NCBI RefSeq assembly: GCF_000622145.1
Contig: NZ_KK211404.1
Span: 114,529-178,528, forward strand
From: Paracoccus yeei ATCC BAA-599
GTDB taxonomy: Bacteria > Pseudomonadota > Alphaproteobacteria > Rhodobacterales > Rhodobacteraceae
Direction of reading: 5' to 3'
Length of the DNA stretch: 64,000 bases
The position numbers were made by a program, and so were the translations under genes. The notes beneath the pieces were generated by a model, which was not told the origin of the DNA, ran no database searches, and worked only from the letters and a program-made list of their open reading frames with translations. Positions 18,559 through 30,085 of this stretch are shown here, in pieces; position 1 is the stretch's first letter, and each line of letters begins with the position of its first letter.

Positions 18559-18573
18559 TGACACACCCGGTCA
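18559..18573. promoter_or_regulatory. Candidate TGA-N9-TCA iron-regulatory box
   Basis: The esterase/importer divergent region (18542-18718) contains TGA-CACACCCGG-TCA. TGA-N9-TCA is the core I recall for RirA-type iron boxes of alphaproteobacteria. The spacer is G/C-rich, unlike typical boxes, and a match in 177 bp has a few percent probability by chance. Confidence 0.3.
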
Positions 18574-18718
18574 GGAATATAGGTTGCACCCAGACCGAAG
18601 CCAGCCCCGATCCGCGCGCGCGCCGCGCGGCCCGAGGCAAGCGATCCACGCCCCGCCCCCGCCCCGTCCCGGACGCGCCGCAAGACGCGGGCAGGCCGGC
18701 CCGACCGATGAGTGACCG

Positions 18719-19816
18719 ATGAGCCTTGCCCGCCTGTTCCTTGCCGCCCTGGCGCTGATCGCCGCCCTGGCACCCGCGCGCGCCGAGGTCAGCGCCACCG
18801 ACATCCTGGGCCGCACCGTCACCCTGCCCGAACCCGCCCATCGCATCGTTTTGGGCGAGGGGCGGCACCTGTCGGTCCTGGGCCTGATCCACGACGACCC
18901 GGTCGCGCTGGTCGCGGGCTGGCGGCTGGACAAGCCCTTGGACCCGCCCACGATGGCTGCCTATCGCGCGAAATTCCCGGCGATCGACCGGATCGCCTCG
19001 GTCGGCGCGGGCAACCGCGACCTGTCGGTCGAGGCAATCATCGCGCTGGACCCCGACCTGGTGGTGCTGAGCCTGATGGACGAAAAGAACCAGGGCATGG
19101 CGGTCGCGCGCCAGCAGCTCGAGGCGGCCGGGATCGCGGTCGCCTATGTCGATTTCTTCTCGCATCCCCTGGAGAATTCGATGCCCAGCCTGCGATTTCT
19201 GGGCACCATGACCGGGGCCGAGGCGCGGGCCGAGGAATTCGCCACCTTCTACGAATCGCGGCTGAACCGTATCCGCGACCGGCTGGCCGACCCGGCCATC
19301 GCCCGGCCGCGCGTCTTCGTCCATGTCCATGCCGCGCCCACGGGCTGCTGCTCCACCGTGGGACCGGGGGTGTTTCACGACTTCGTGACCACGGCGGGCG
19401 GGCAGAACATCGGGGCCGAGACGGTCAAGGGCGTCCTGGGCACCGTCAGCCTGGAATACCTGATCGGCGCCGATCCCGACGTCTATGTCGCGACCGGGGG
19501 CACGCACATGGCCTCGCGCGGGGGGCTGGTGCTGGGCTCGGGCGTCGATGCCCAGACGGCGCAGGACTCGTTCGACAGCCTGATCGGCGCGCCCGGCTTT
19601 GCCTCGCTGCGCGCGGTGACGCAGGGGCGCGCGGCGGGGGTCTGGCACCTGTTCAACGATTCGCCCGCCCATATCGCGCTGATCGAATACCTGGCCCGGA
19701 CCTTCCACCCGGACCTTTTCGCCGACATCGACCCCGCCGCAACCCTGGCCGAGATCGAGACGCGCTTTTCCCCGGTCCAAGTGCCGGGGACCTGGTGGGT
19801 GACGCCCGCGCCATGA
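18719..19816 (+). CDS. Siderophore ABC transporter substrate-binding protein (FepB/FecB type)
   Basis: Periplasmic iron-siderophore binding protein (365 aa) of the helical-backbone (class III) type. Signal peptide 1-22 ends ARAEV; DILGRTVTLPEPAHRIVLGE is the usual start of the mature domain, followed by LDPDLVVLSLM and GGQNIGAETVKG. A Cys pair (GCCST) is unusual. The start region is a tandem duplication: a 4-codon mini-frame from ATG 18708 ends at a TGA overlapping this ATG. The gene overlaps the permease gene by ATGA. The ligand is presumed to be the product of the adjacent NRPS. Confidence 0.88.
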   Translation: MSLARLFLAALALIAALAPARAEVSATDILGRTVTLPEPAHRIVLGEGRHLSVLGLIHDDPVALVAGWRLDKPLDPPTMAAYRAKFPAIDRIASVGAGNRDLSVEAIIALDPDLVVLSLMDEKNQGMAVARQQLEAAGIAVAYVDFFSHPLENSMPSLRFLGTMTGAEARAEEFATFYESRLNRIRDRLADPAIARPRVFVHVHAAPTGCCSTVGPGVFHDFVTTAGGQNIGAETVKGVLGTVSLEYLIGADPDVYVATGGTHMASRGGLVLGSGVDAQTAQDSFDSLIGAPGFASLRAVTQGRAAGVWHLFNDSPAHIALIEYLARTFHPDLFADIDPAATLAEIETRFSPVQVPGTWWVTPAP

Positions 19817-20862
19817 CCATGCAGGCCAATCACGCGGCGCTGGACCGCTATCACCGCCAGGGGCGGCGGCATGCGGTGCTGGTGGGGGCGCTGGCCCTGG
19901 CCGTGCTGGCCGCGCTGCTGCTGGACCTGGTGACGGGCCCGGCGGGGCTGGCGCTGTCGGACACGCTGCGCGCGCTGGCCGGGGCCGAGGTGTCGCGCGG
20001 CACGCAGGTCATCGTCTGGGACGTGCGCCTGCCGGTCGCGGTGATGGCGCTGCTGGTCGGCGCGGCCCTGGCTCTGGCCGGGGCCGAGATGCAGACCGTG
20101 CTGGAAAACCCGCTGGCCGAGCCCTTCACGCTGGGCGTTTCCTCGGCCGCCGCGCTCGGGGCGGCGGTGGCGATCATCCTGGGCCTGACCATCCCCGGCC
20201 TGCCCGGAGTCTGGAGCGTGTCGGCCAACGCCTTCCTGTTCGCCGTGGGGGCCTTGCTGCTGCTGCAGCTTCTGGGCCGCATCCGGGGCGGCGGGCCCGA
20301 GGTGCTGGTCCTGTTCGGCGTCGCGCTGAACTTTACCGCCGGCGCGCTGCTGTCGCTGGTCCAGTTCGTGGCCTCGGCCGACGCGCTGCAGCAACTGGTG
20401 TTCTGGTCGATGGGCAGCCTGGCCTCGGCCCAGTGGCCGGGCGTCGCCATGATCGGAGTGATCCTGCTGGCCGCCGCGCCGTTTTCCTTTGGCGCCGCCT
20501 GGAAGCTGACCGCATTGCGTCTGGGCGAGGATCAGGCCCGCAGCTTCGGCGTCGACGTGACCCGTCTGCGGCGCTGGACGCTTCTTCGGGTCAGCCTGCT
20601 GTCGGCGGCGGCGGTCTCGATGGTGGGCGTCATCGGCTTCGTCGGTCTGGCGGGCCCCCATATCGCGCGGATGCTGGTGGGCGAAAACCACCGCGTCTTT
20701 CTGCCCGCCAGCCTGCTGACCGGGGCGCTGGTCATGTCGCTGGCCTCGACGCTGTCGAAAACCGTGGTGCCGGGCGTCTTGCTGCCGGTCGGGCTTGTCA
20801 CCTCGCTGATCGGCCTGCCGATCTTCTTTGCGCTGATCCTGCGCGGGCGGCGGCGCGGATGA
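19813..20862 (+). CDS. Siderophore ABC transporter permease (FecCD family)
   Basis: Inner-membrane permease (349 aa) of the BtuC/FecCD family. Family signatures: RLPVAVMALLVGAALALAG, NPLAEPFTLGVSSAAALGA, the coupling-helix region RLGEDQARSFGVDV and GFVGLAGPHIARMLVGENHR. About ten transmembrane segments. Only one FecCD gene is present, so the transporter is likely a homodimer, unlike FepD/FepG. Overlaps both neighbours by ATGA. Confidence 0.92.
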   Translation: MTMQANHAALDRYHRQGRRHAVLVGALALAVLAALLLDLVTGPAGLALSDTLRALAGAEVSRGTQVIVWDVRLPVAVMALLVGAALALAGAEMQTVLENPLAEPFTLGVSSAAALGAAVAIILGLTIPGLPGVWSVSANAFLFAVGALLLLQLLGRIRGGGPEVLVLFGVALNFTAGALLSLVQFVASADALQQLVFWSMGSLASAQWPGVAMIGVILLAAAPFSFGAAWKLTALRLGEDQARSFGVDVTRLRRWTLLRVSLLSAAAVSMVGVIGFVGLAGPHIARMLVGENHRVFLPASLLTGALVMSLASTLSKTVVPGVLLPVGLVTSLIGLPIFFALILRGRRRG

Positions 20863-21629
20863 GCCTGCTGGTCCGCGACATCTCGGTCCGCTTCGGCCCG
20901 CGCCGGGTCCTCGATGGCCTGACCCTGCCCGAGATGCGGGCGGGCGAACTGACCGTGCTGGCCGGTCCCAACGCCGCCGGGAAATCGACCCTGCTGCGCG
21001 CCATCGCCCAGTTGGTCCCGCATCGCGGCAGCACGATGCTGGACGGCCGGGACCTGGCGCGCCTGCCCGCCGTCGAACGCGCGCGGCTCTTGGGCTTCAT
21101 GCCGCAAAGCCTGCCCTCGGGGTCGTCGCTGGTGGCGCTGGAAACGGTCATCGCCGCCTTGCGCGCGGGCAAGGCGCTGCCCGCCCGGCAGGCCGACCAG
21201 GCGGCAATGGCGGTGATGGAGAAACTGGGCATAGGCGCGCTGGCGCTGGAGCCCTTGGACGCGCTGTCGGGCGGGCAGCGCCAGATGGTCAGCCTGGCCC
21301 AGGCCATCGTGCGCGACCCGCGCGTGCTGCTGCTGGACGAGCCGACCAGCGCGCTGGACCTGGCCCGGCAGGTGCGCCTTCTGTCGGAACTGCGCCGGCT
21401 GGCGGCCGAGGGGCGGGTGGTGGTCGCGGTGCTGCACGACCTGGCCTTGGCCGCGCAATGGGCCGACCGGATCGTCCTGATCCACGGTGGCCACGTCCGC
21501 GCCCACGGCGCCCCTGCCGAGGTCCTGACCCCCGCCCTGCTGGCCGAGGTCTACGGCGTCGAGGCGCGGGTCGAGTTCTGTTCGCGCGGGCGGCTGATGG
21601 TGCTGATCGACGGCGAACACGCGCCCTGA
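20859..21629 (+). CDS. Siderophore ABC transporter ATP-binding protein (FepC type)
   Basis: Cytoplasmic ATPase (256 aa) powering the importer. Walker A GPNAAGKST, Q-loop GFMPQSL, signature LSGGQRQM, Walker B VLLLDEPTSALD and H-loop VLHDLALA are complete. It is the last gene of the three-gene uptake operon; no TonB-dependent outer-membrane receptor is in the window, so that must lie elsewhere. Confidence 0.94.
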   Translation: MSLLVRDISVRFGPRRVLDGLTLPEMRAGELTVLAGPNAAGKSTLLRAIAQLVPHRGSTMLDGRDLARLPAVERARLLGFMPQSLPSGSSLVALETVIAALRAGKALPARQADQAAMAVMEKLGIGALALEPLDALSGGQRQMVSLAQAIVRDPRVLLLDEPTSALDLARQVRLLSELRRLAAEGRVVVAVLHDLALAAQWADRIVLIHGGHVRAHGAPAEVLTPALLAEVYGVEARVEFCSRGRLMVLIDGEHAP

Positions 21630-21640
21630 AGGCGGGACGC

Positions 21641-22066
21641 CTAGTTCGCGCGCTCACGCGTGCGGAACGGCAGCGGCGCGACGGGGATGCCGTCCTCGAT
21701 CAGCTTGCGGGCCTCCTCGGGCTTGGCCTCGCCGTGGATCGCGCGCTCGGGCGCCAGTCCCTCATGCATGGCGCGGGCCTCGGCGGCAAAGGACATGCCC
21801 ACATAGTCCGAGTTCTCCTCGACATGGCGGCGCAGGCGCTCCAGCGCCGCCTCGCGCGGGTCGCGGGGCGTGCGCAGGTCGGGCTTTGGCCGGTCGTCCC
21901 GGGGCGCAGCCACCCGGGGCGCCATCAGGGCCTTGTCCACCGCGACCGATCCGCAATGCGTACAGGCGACCTGTCCCGCCTTCCGCAGGGTCTCGAAACC
22001 CTCGGAGTCCCGGAACCATCCATCGAAATCGTGGCCCTTGTCGCAGCGCAGGTCATAGCGGATCAT
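21641..22066 (-). CDS. DUF1178 family protein
   Basis: A 141-aa family of unknown function common in alpha- and betaproteobacteria. It starts MIRYDLRCDKGHDFDGWFRD and has a second Cys pair, ACTHCGS, so CxxxH and CxxC together suggest a small zinc ribbon. The C-terminal half carries RRHVEENSDYVGMSFAAEAR and GIPVAPLPF. It is convergent with the siderophore operon (11-base gap) and 58 bases downstream of waaA on the same strand. Confidence 0.88.
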   Translation of the reverse strand: MIRYDLRCDKGHDFDGWFRDSEGFETLRKAGQVACTHCGSVAVDKALMAPRVAAPRDDRPKPDLRTPRDPREAALERLRRHVEENSDYVGMSFAAEARAMHEGLAPERAIHGEAKPEEARKLIEDGIPVAPLPFRTRERAN

Positions 22067-22124
22067 CGTCGTTCCTTTCCTCCTCCAGATATCTGGATCG
22101 GAGGGGGCTTATACAAGGCCGGCC

Positions 22125-23324
22125 CTAGACAAGGCCAGTCCGCGCGAGGTCCAGGATCCGCGCGATCAGCGGCGCCGGATCCCCCGCGCGCGCCAGCAGC
22201 AACGCGCGGGCGGCCCGGCCCATGCGGCGCTGACGCTCGCCGTCCTGCGCCAGGTCGGCCAGCGCCGCGCCCAGGTCCTGCGCGGTCACGGCCAGCGCCC
22301 CCCCGGCGGCCGCCAGGTCGGCATAGTCGCGGGCGTGGTTCGCGACATGGGGGCCGTGCAGGACGGCGCAGCGCCAGGCGGCGGGCTCCCACGGCGTATG
22401 GCCGCCGTGATCGACCAGCGAGCCGCAGGTGACGCAGATCCCCGCCGCCCGGTACCAGTCCGCCATCTCACCCAGGCTGTCGGCCAGCAGGACCGGGGCA
22501 TCAACGCCCCCGCCCTGGCTGCGCCGGGCAAAACCCAGGCCGCGCGCCGCGATCAGCGCGGCCACCGCGTCGCCCCGCCGGGGGTGGCGCGGCGCCAGGA
22601 TCAGGCGCAGGTCGGGAACGGCGCGCCGGGCCTCGGCATAGGCATCCAGGACGATCTCGTCCTCGCCCTCATGGGTCGAGGCCGCCAGCACCACCCGCGC
22701 CCGGCCGGGCCCGTCCTCGGGCGGATGGACCTGGGCGGGGCCCAGCAGCTTCAGGTTCAGCCGCGTCCCCAGCGACAGCGCCGGCAGGCCCAGCCGCAGC
22801 AGCCGCGCCTCGCTGCCCTCGTCCTGGGCGGAAAGCAGGTCGATGCGCCGCAGCATGGGCCCGATCAGCTGCGGCAGCCGCGCCCATCGCTGGGCCGAGC
22901 GTTCCGAAATCCGCGCCCCCACCACGACCTGCGCCACGCCCAGGTCGCGCGCCATGGCCGAGCGGTTGGGCCAAAGCTCGTTCTCCACCGTCACCAGGAC
23001 CGAGGGTTCGATCCGCGCCAGGAAGCGTTCGACCGCCTGCGGCACGTCCAGGGGCGCCAGCGCCGCCACATGGCCCAGCTTGCGCGCCAACGCCCGCCCG
23101 GTCAGGCTGTTGGTGGTGACGGTCAGCGGCAACTCGGCGCCCAGCGCCTCGGCCAGCACCCGGGCCGAGTTCAACTCGCCCACGCTGGCCGCATGCAGCC
23201 AGATCCCGCCGGGCACGACGTCCGGCCCGGTCAGCGCCAGCCGCTCGCGCCAGTCCGCGCCGGAAAAGGGCGCGGCCAGCCGCAGCGCCGTTCCCGCCAG
23301 CGCGGTCGTCGCATGCCAGATCAT
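22125..23324 (-). CDS. waaA: 3-deoxy-D-manno-octulosonic acid (Kdo) transferase
   Basis: Membrane-anchored glycosyltransferase (399 aa) adding Kdo to lipid IVA in lipopolysaccharide core synthesis. The catalytic-base motif WLHAASVGELNSA is intact, followed by LTVTTNSLTGR, VTVENELWPN, ARISERSAQRW and the nucleotide-binding region VTCGSLVDHGGHTPWEPAAW. It is slightly shorter than many homologues (about 420 aa), mostly at the N terminus. It sits 76 bases downstream of rpe on the same strand but is probably a separate unit. Confidence 0.93.
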   Translation of the reverse strand: MIWHATTALAGTALRLAAPFSGADWRERLALTGPDVVPGGIWLHAASVGELNSARVLAEALGAELPLTVTTNSLTGRALARKLGHVAALAPLDVPQAVERFLARIEPSVLVTVENELWPNRSAMARDLGVAQVVVGARISERSAQRWARLPQLIGPMLRRIDLLSAQDEGSEARLLRLGLPALSLGTRLNLKLLGPAQVHPPEDGPGRARVVLAASTHEGEDEIVLDAYAEARRAVPDLRLILAPRHPRRGDAVAALIAARGLGFARRSQGGGVDAPVLLADSLGEMADWYRAAGICVTCGSLVDHGGHTPWEPAAWRCAVLHGPHVANHARDYADLAAAGGALAVTAQDLGAALADLAQDGERQRRMGRAARALLLARAGDPAPLIARILDLARTGLV

Positions 23325-23400
23325 CGCCTTGTCCCGGTTGCCGCCAGCGCCCGTCCCTCCCCGAAGTCCGGGCCCAGCCTAGACGGCGCCCGGGACGGGA

Positions 23401-24096
23401 TCAACGGCGGGTTGCAGCCTCGGCGGCCTCGCGGATGGCGCGGATGTTCTCGCCGTAAGGGGCGCTGTTCGACACCGAGCCGCCCTTGAACACGGCCGAG
23501 CCCGCGACCAGGACGTCGGCGCCCGCCTCGGCCACCAGCGGCGCGGTGGTCGGGTCGACGCCGCCGTCGATCTCGATGTGCACGGGACGGTCGCCGATCA
23601 GGGCGCGCAGGGCACGGACCTTCTCGACCTGGCTGCGGATGAACTTCTGCCCGCCGAAGCCGGGGTTCACCGTCATCACGCAGATCAGGTCCAGGTCGTC
23701 GATCAGCCCGCTTGCGGCCTCGGCGGGCGTGCCCGGGTTCAGCGCCAGCCCCGCCTTGGCCCCGGCGCCCCGGATCGCCTGCAGGGTGCGGTGGATATGG
23801 GGCCCCGCCTCAAGATGGGCGGTGATGACATCCGCCCCCGATTCCGCGAAGGCGTCGATATAGCGGTCCACCGGCGCGATCATCAGGTGCACGTCCATCA
23901 CGCCGCGGATATGGGGCCGGATCGCCTTGCAGGTCTGTGGGCCGAAGGTGATGTTCGGCACGAAATGCCCGTCCATCACATCGACATGGACCCAGTCGGC
24001 GCCCTGATCCTCGACCGCCCGGATTTCCTGCCCGAAATTCGCGAAATCGGCGGACAGGATCGAGGGCGCGATCTTGATCTTGCGGTCGAACGTCAT
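23401..24096 (-). CDS. cbbE: Ribulose-phosphate 3-epimerase
   Basis: Interconverts ribulose-5-phosphate and xylulose-5-phosphate (231 aa). TIM-barrel motifs: KIAPSILSADFANFG, VHVDVMDGHFVPNITFG, DVHLMI, VMTVNPGFGGQKFI and EIDGGVDPTTAPLV with AGSAVFKG. Last gene of the Calvin-cycle operon, overlapping the cbbX frame by ATGA. If cbbX translation ends early at its internal TAA, coupled translation of this gene could also fall. Confidence 0.96.
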   Translation of the reverse strand: MTFDRKIKIAPSILSADFANFGQEIRAVEDQGADWVHVDVMDGHFVPNITFGPQTCKAIRPHIRGVMDVHLMIAPVDRYIDAFAESGADVITAHLEAGPHIHRTLQAIRGAGAKAGLALNPGTPAEAASGLIDDLDLICVMTVNPGFGGQKFIRSQVEKVRALRALIGDRPVHIEIDGGVDPTTAPLVAEAGADVLVAGSAVFKGGSVSNSAPYGENIRAIREAAEAATRR

Positions 24097-25019
24097 GGCT
24101 GATCCTTCCTGCGGCTGCCGTCGATGTCCAAGCCCCCCTGAAAGACGCGGCTGGCCCGGATGTCGGCCCCGGTTATCGTGGAAAGCGTTTTGGCGTCAAC
24201 GGGGCCGTCGCCGGAAAACAGCCGGTTCGCCTGGCGCAGCCGCGCCCGGTCCAGCGCATTGCGGATGGACCGCGCATTGGCGAAATGCGGCTGCTCGCGG
24301 CGCAGGCGGATATACTCCTCCATCGCCACGCGTCCCTCGGCGTCGAAGGCGTAACCCTGCCCCTCCAGCATCGCGCCGGAAATCCGGCCCAGTTCGTCGT
24401 CGGAATAATCGGGAAACTCGATGTGATGGGCGATGCGCGACCGAAACCCCGGATTGGCCGAAAAGAACCGGTCCATGCGGTCGGCATAGCCCGCCATGAT
24501 GACCACCAGGTCGTCGCGGTTGTTCTCCATCACCTGCAACAGGATCTCGATGGCCTCCTGGCCGTAGTCGCGCTCGTTGTCGGGCTTGTAAAGTTAATAG
24601 GCCTCGTCGATGAACAGGACGCCCCCCATCGCCTTCTTCAGCACCTCCTTGGTCTTGGGGGCGGTGTGGCCAATGTATTGCCCGACCAGATCGTCGCGCG
24701 TCACGCTGACCAGATGCCCCTTGCGCACATAGCCAAGGCGATGCAGCAGCCCCGCCATCTTCAGCGCCACGGTGGTCTTGCCGGTGCCGGGATTGCCGGT
24801 GAAGCTCATGTGCAGCGTCGGCACCTCATGGGCCAGCCCCAGTTGACGCCGCGCCCGGTCCACCAGCAGCAGCGCGGCGGTCTCGCGGATGCGCTCCTTG
24901 ACCGGAGCCAGGCCGATCAGTTCGCGATCCAGCTCGTCCAGGATCTCGCGCACGCCCGAGGTCTCGTATTCGGCCTTCAGATCGACCGTCGCCAGCGTCT
25001 CACCAACATCGCCATCCAT
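24093..25019 (-). pseudogene. cbbX: Red-type RuBisCO activase CbbX, interrupted by an in-frame TAA
   Basis: An AAA+ activase that uses ATP to release inhibitory sugar phosphates from red-type RuBisCO. The reading frame from ATG 25019 to the stop at 24093 is full length (about 308 codons) and alignable throughout, but codon 142 is TAA (bases 24594-24596, minus strand) where the family has Tyr (DEAYY). It comes straight after Walker B ([10 protein letters not shown]); Walker A (GNPGTGKTT) lies before it. After the stop the frame continues LYKPDNERDYGQ and MENNRDDLVVIMAGYADRM to a normal end. One base change (TAC/TAT to TAA) explains it. A truncated product would lack sensor and C-terminal domains and should be inactive. 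Sequencing error is the main alternative. Confidence 0.85.
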
Positions 25020-25024
25020 CGGGC

Positions 25025-25100
25025 TTTCTCCGTTTTCCAAATACCCCGCAGGGGGTCCGGGGGACGCGAAGTCCCCCGGCTTCCGCCGGGCGCCGGCCCG
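25025..25100. repeat. Dispersed box (copy 6) with GC-rich hairpin tail, next to the cbbX start
   Basis: TTTCTCCGTTTTCCAAATAC-CCC at 25025-25047, followed by a tail with GTCCGGGGGACGCG and GTCCCCCGG stretches like copies 1 and 2. Read on the cbb strand the box ends ACGGAGAAA five bases before the cbbX ATG, so it supplies the gene's GGAG ribosome-binding site; other copies have CGGTGAA here. Confidence 0.75.
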
Positions 25101-25111
25101 GCCATCAGGCG

Positions 25112-25501
25112 TCAGCCGACCATCTCGTGCGTATAGCGGATATGCCGGCCATCGGCCTCCATCCGCCAGGTCCTGAAGGACGGCTCGGACTTCGGACGGT
25201 TGACGATGAAGGACATCATCACCGTCTCCCATCCCCGTGTGCTGTCGAAGGCGTTGATGCGGATATAGGCGTCGCCATGCGCCTTGCGGCACTCGTCCAG
25301 CTCCATCATCACGCCCTTGGCGTCCTTCAGGTCGAACATCGGATTGCCCCACATCTCCCAATAGGTGTTGCGGGGGTGGGGCTCGTCGGTGAACTCGATG
25401 CCGACGGCCCAGTCCTTCGACAGGATGTATTCCACCTGGTCGCGGATCTGGTTGTCGTCCAGATCGGGCAGAAAGGAAAAGCAGCCCTGGGTGATACGCA
25501 T
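25112..25501 (-). CDS. cbbS: RuBisCO small subunit, red-type (form IC)
   Basis: Small subunit of ribulose-bisphosphate carboxylase (129 aa), capping the L8 core. It begins [16 protein letters not shown] and has [20 protein letters not shown] and [15 protein letters not shown]. The long C-terminal extension past [16 protein letters not shown] is the beta-hairpin extension of red-type enzymes. It follows cbbL by 12 bases and precedes the cbbX frame. Confidence 0.97.
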   Translation of the reverse strand: MRITQGCFSFLPDLDDNQIRDQVEYILSKDWAVGIEFTDEPHPRNTYWEMWGNPMFDLKDAKGVMMELDECRKAHGDAYIRINAFDSTRGWETVMMSFIVNRPKSEPSFRTWRMEADGRHIRYTHEMVG

Positions 25502-25513
25502 GTTCTCTCTCCC

Positions 25514-28072
<2,559 letters not shown>

Positions 28073-28073
<1 letters not shown>

Positions 28074-30073
28074 CATTTCCCTCCCTGGATAAGCTGGCCG
28101 GCCAGTTCGGCGGCGCGTTCCGCCGTGATGCCGAAATGGCGGTAAAGCGCGGGGGCCGGGGCGGATGCGCCGAACCCCGCCATGCCGACGAAACCGTCGC
28201 CGGGACGCAGCATCAGCCCGTCCCAGCCCTGCCGGATCAGCGCCTCGATGCCGATGCGGGGGGCGCGGCCCAGGACGCGCTCGCGCTCGGCCTCGGGCCT
28301 TGCGGCGAAAAGCTCGAAACAGGGGGCTGACACCACCGCCGCGCGCACCCCCTGGCCCGCCAGCAGGTCGGCGGCGGCCAGCGCGATCTCGACCTCGGAC
28401 CCGGTGGCGATCAGCGTCACGTCGCGCGCGCCTTGCGGCTCGCGCAGCACATAGGCGCCCTGCCGGGTCAGGTTCGCGGCCACATCGTCCCTGACGGTCG
28501 GCAGGTTCTGCCGCGACAGGCATAGGACCGAGGGCGTGGCGCGTTCCGTCAGCGCGATTTCCCAGGCCTCGGCGGTTTCCACCGCGTCGGCGGGGCGGAA
28601 CACCAGCAGGTTCGGGATCGCGCGCAGCGCCGCCACCTGCTCGACCGGCTGGTGGGTGGGGCCGTCCTCGCCCAGGCCGATGCTGTCATGGGTCATGACA
28701 TGGACGACCGGCACCCCCATCAGCGCGCCCAGCCGGATCGCCGGGCGGGAATAGTCGGAAAACGCCAGGAAAGTCCCGCCATAGGGGATCAGCCCGCCAT
28801 GCAGCGCGATGCCGTTCATGATCGCGGCCATGCCATGTTCGCGGATGCCGTAATGGACATAGCGCCCGCTGCGGTCGTCGGGCGTGACCGAGACCATGCC
28901 TTTTGTCCGCGTCAGGTTCGACCCGGTCAGGTCGGCGCTGCCGCCCACGGTGTTGGGCAGCACGTCGTTGACCACCTCCAGCGCCATTTCCGACGCCTTG
29001 CGGGTCGCGACCTTGGGGCGGGTTTCGGTAAGGCCCCGGCAATAGTCGCCGATCCTGGCGCGCAGCCGGGCTGCGTCGGGCGCGGCCAGCGTGGCGGCGA
29101 ACCCGGCTTCGTGAGGGGAAGCGGCCAGCCGGTCCAGCCATGCCGACCGCGCCTTCGCTCCGCGCGCGGCCACCGCGCGCCAGGAGTCGATGATCTGCGG
29201 CGGAAGGACAAAGGGCTCATGCGCCCAGCCGAAACCCTTGCGGGCGGCGGCGATCTCGTCGGCGCCCAAGGGCGCGCCGTGGACATCGTGGCTGCCCTGC
29301 TTGCCGGGCGCGCCGAAACCGATCACGGTCTTGCAGGCGATCATCGACGGGCGGTCGTCGGCGCGCGCGGCCTCGATGGCCGTGGCGACGGCCTCGCGGT
29401 CGTGGCCGTCCACCGCCTGCACATGCCAGCCCGAGGCCGCGAACCGCGCCTTCTGGTCGGTGGCGGTCGCCAGGTCGGTGTGGCCGTCGATGGTGATGCC
29501 GTTGTCGTCCCACAGCACGATCAGCCGGCCCAGCCGCTGGTGGCCGGCAAAGTCGATGGCCTCGTGGCTGATGCCCTCCATCAGGCAGCCGTCGCCGCAG
29601 ATCACATAGGTCCAGTGATCGACCAGGGCGTCGCCGAAGCGGGCGTTCATCATCCGCTCGGCCAGGGCCATGCCGACGGCGGTGGTGATGCCCTGGCCCA
29701 GCGGGCCGGTGGTGACCTCGATGCCCTTGGCGTGGCCGTATTCGGGGTGGCCCGCGGTGCGGGCGCCCAGCTGGCGGAAACGCTTCAGCTGGTCCATGTC
29801 CATGTCGTCGTAACCCAGCATGTGGTGGATGGCATAGACCAGCATCGAGCCATGCCCCGCCGACATCACGAAGCGGTCGCGGTCGGGCCATGCGGCATCG
29901 GCCGGGTCGATGGTCATGAAGCGGTTGAACAGCACCGCCGCCACATCGGCCATGCCCATCGGCGCGCCGGGATGGCCGGATTTCGCGGCTTCGACCGCGT
30001 CCATCGCCAGCACCCGGATGGCGGTGGCCATCGCGGCCTCGGCGTCGGTGTCGATACGCAGCATCTGGTTCAT
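28073..30073 (-). CDS. cbbT: Transketolase
   Basis: Thiamine-diphosphate enzyme (666 aa) moving two-carbon units in the regenerative half of the Calvin cycle. N-terminal: [32 protein letters not shown], the ThDP motif [16 protein letters not shown] with [14 protein letters not shown]. Pyrimidine-binding domain: [33 protein letters not shown] and LCLSRQNLP. Length is normal. It lies between prk and cbbA in one leftward operon. Confidence 0.97.
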
Positions 30074-30085
30074 GGCGTCTCCTCC

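Noticed and set aside
24594-24596. Programmed recoding of the cbbX TAA
   Set aside because: TAA is not used for selenocysteine or pyrrolysine insertion, and there is no slippery run or known readthrough signal beside it.
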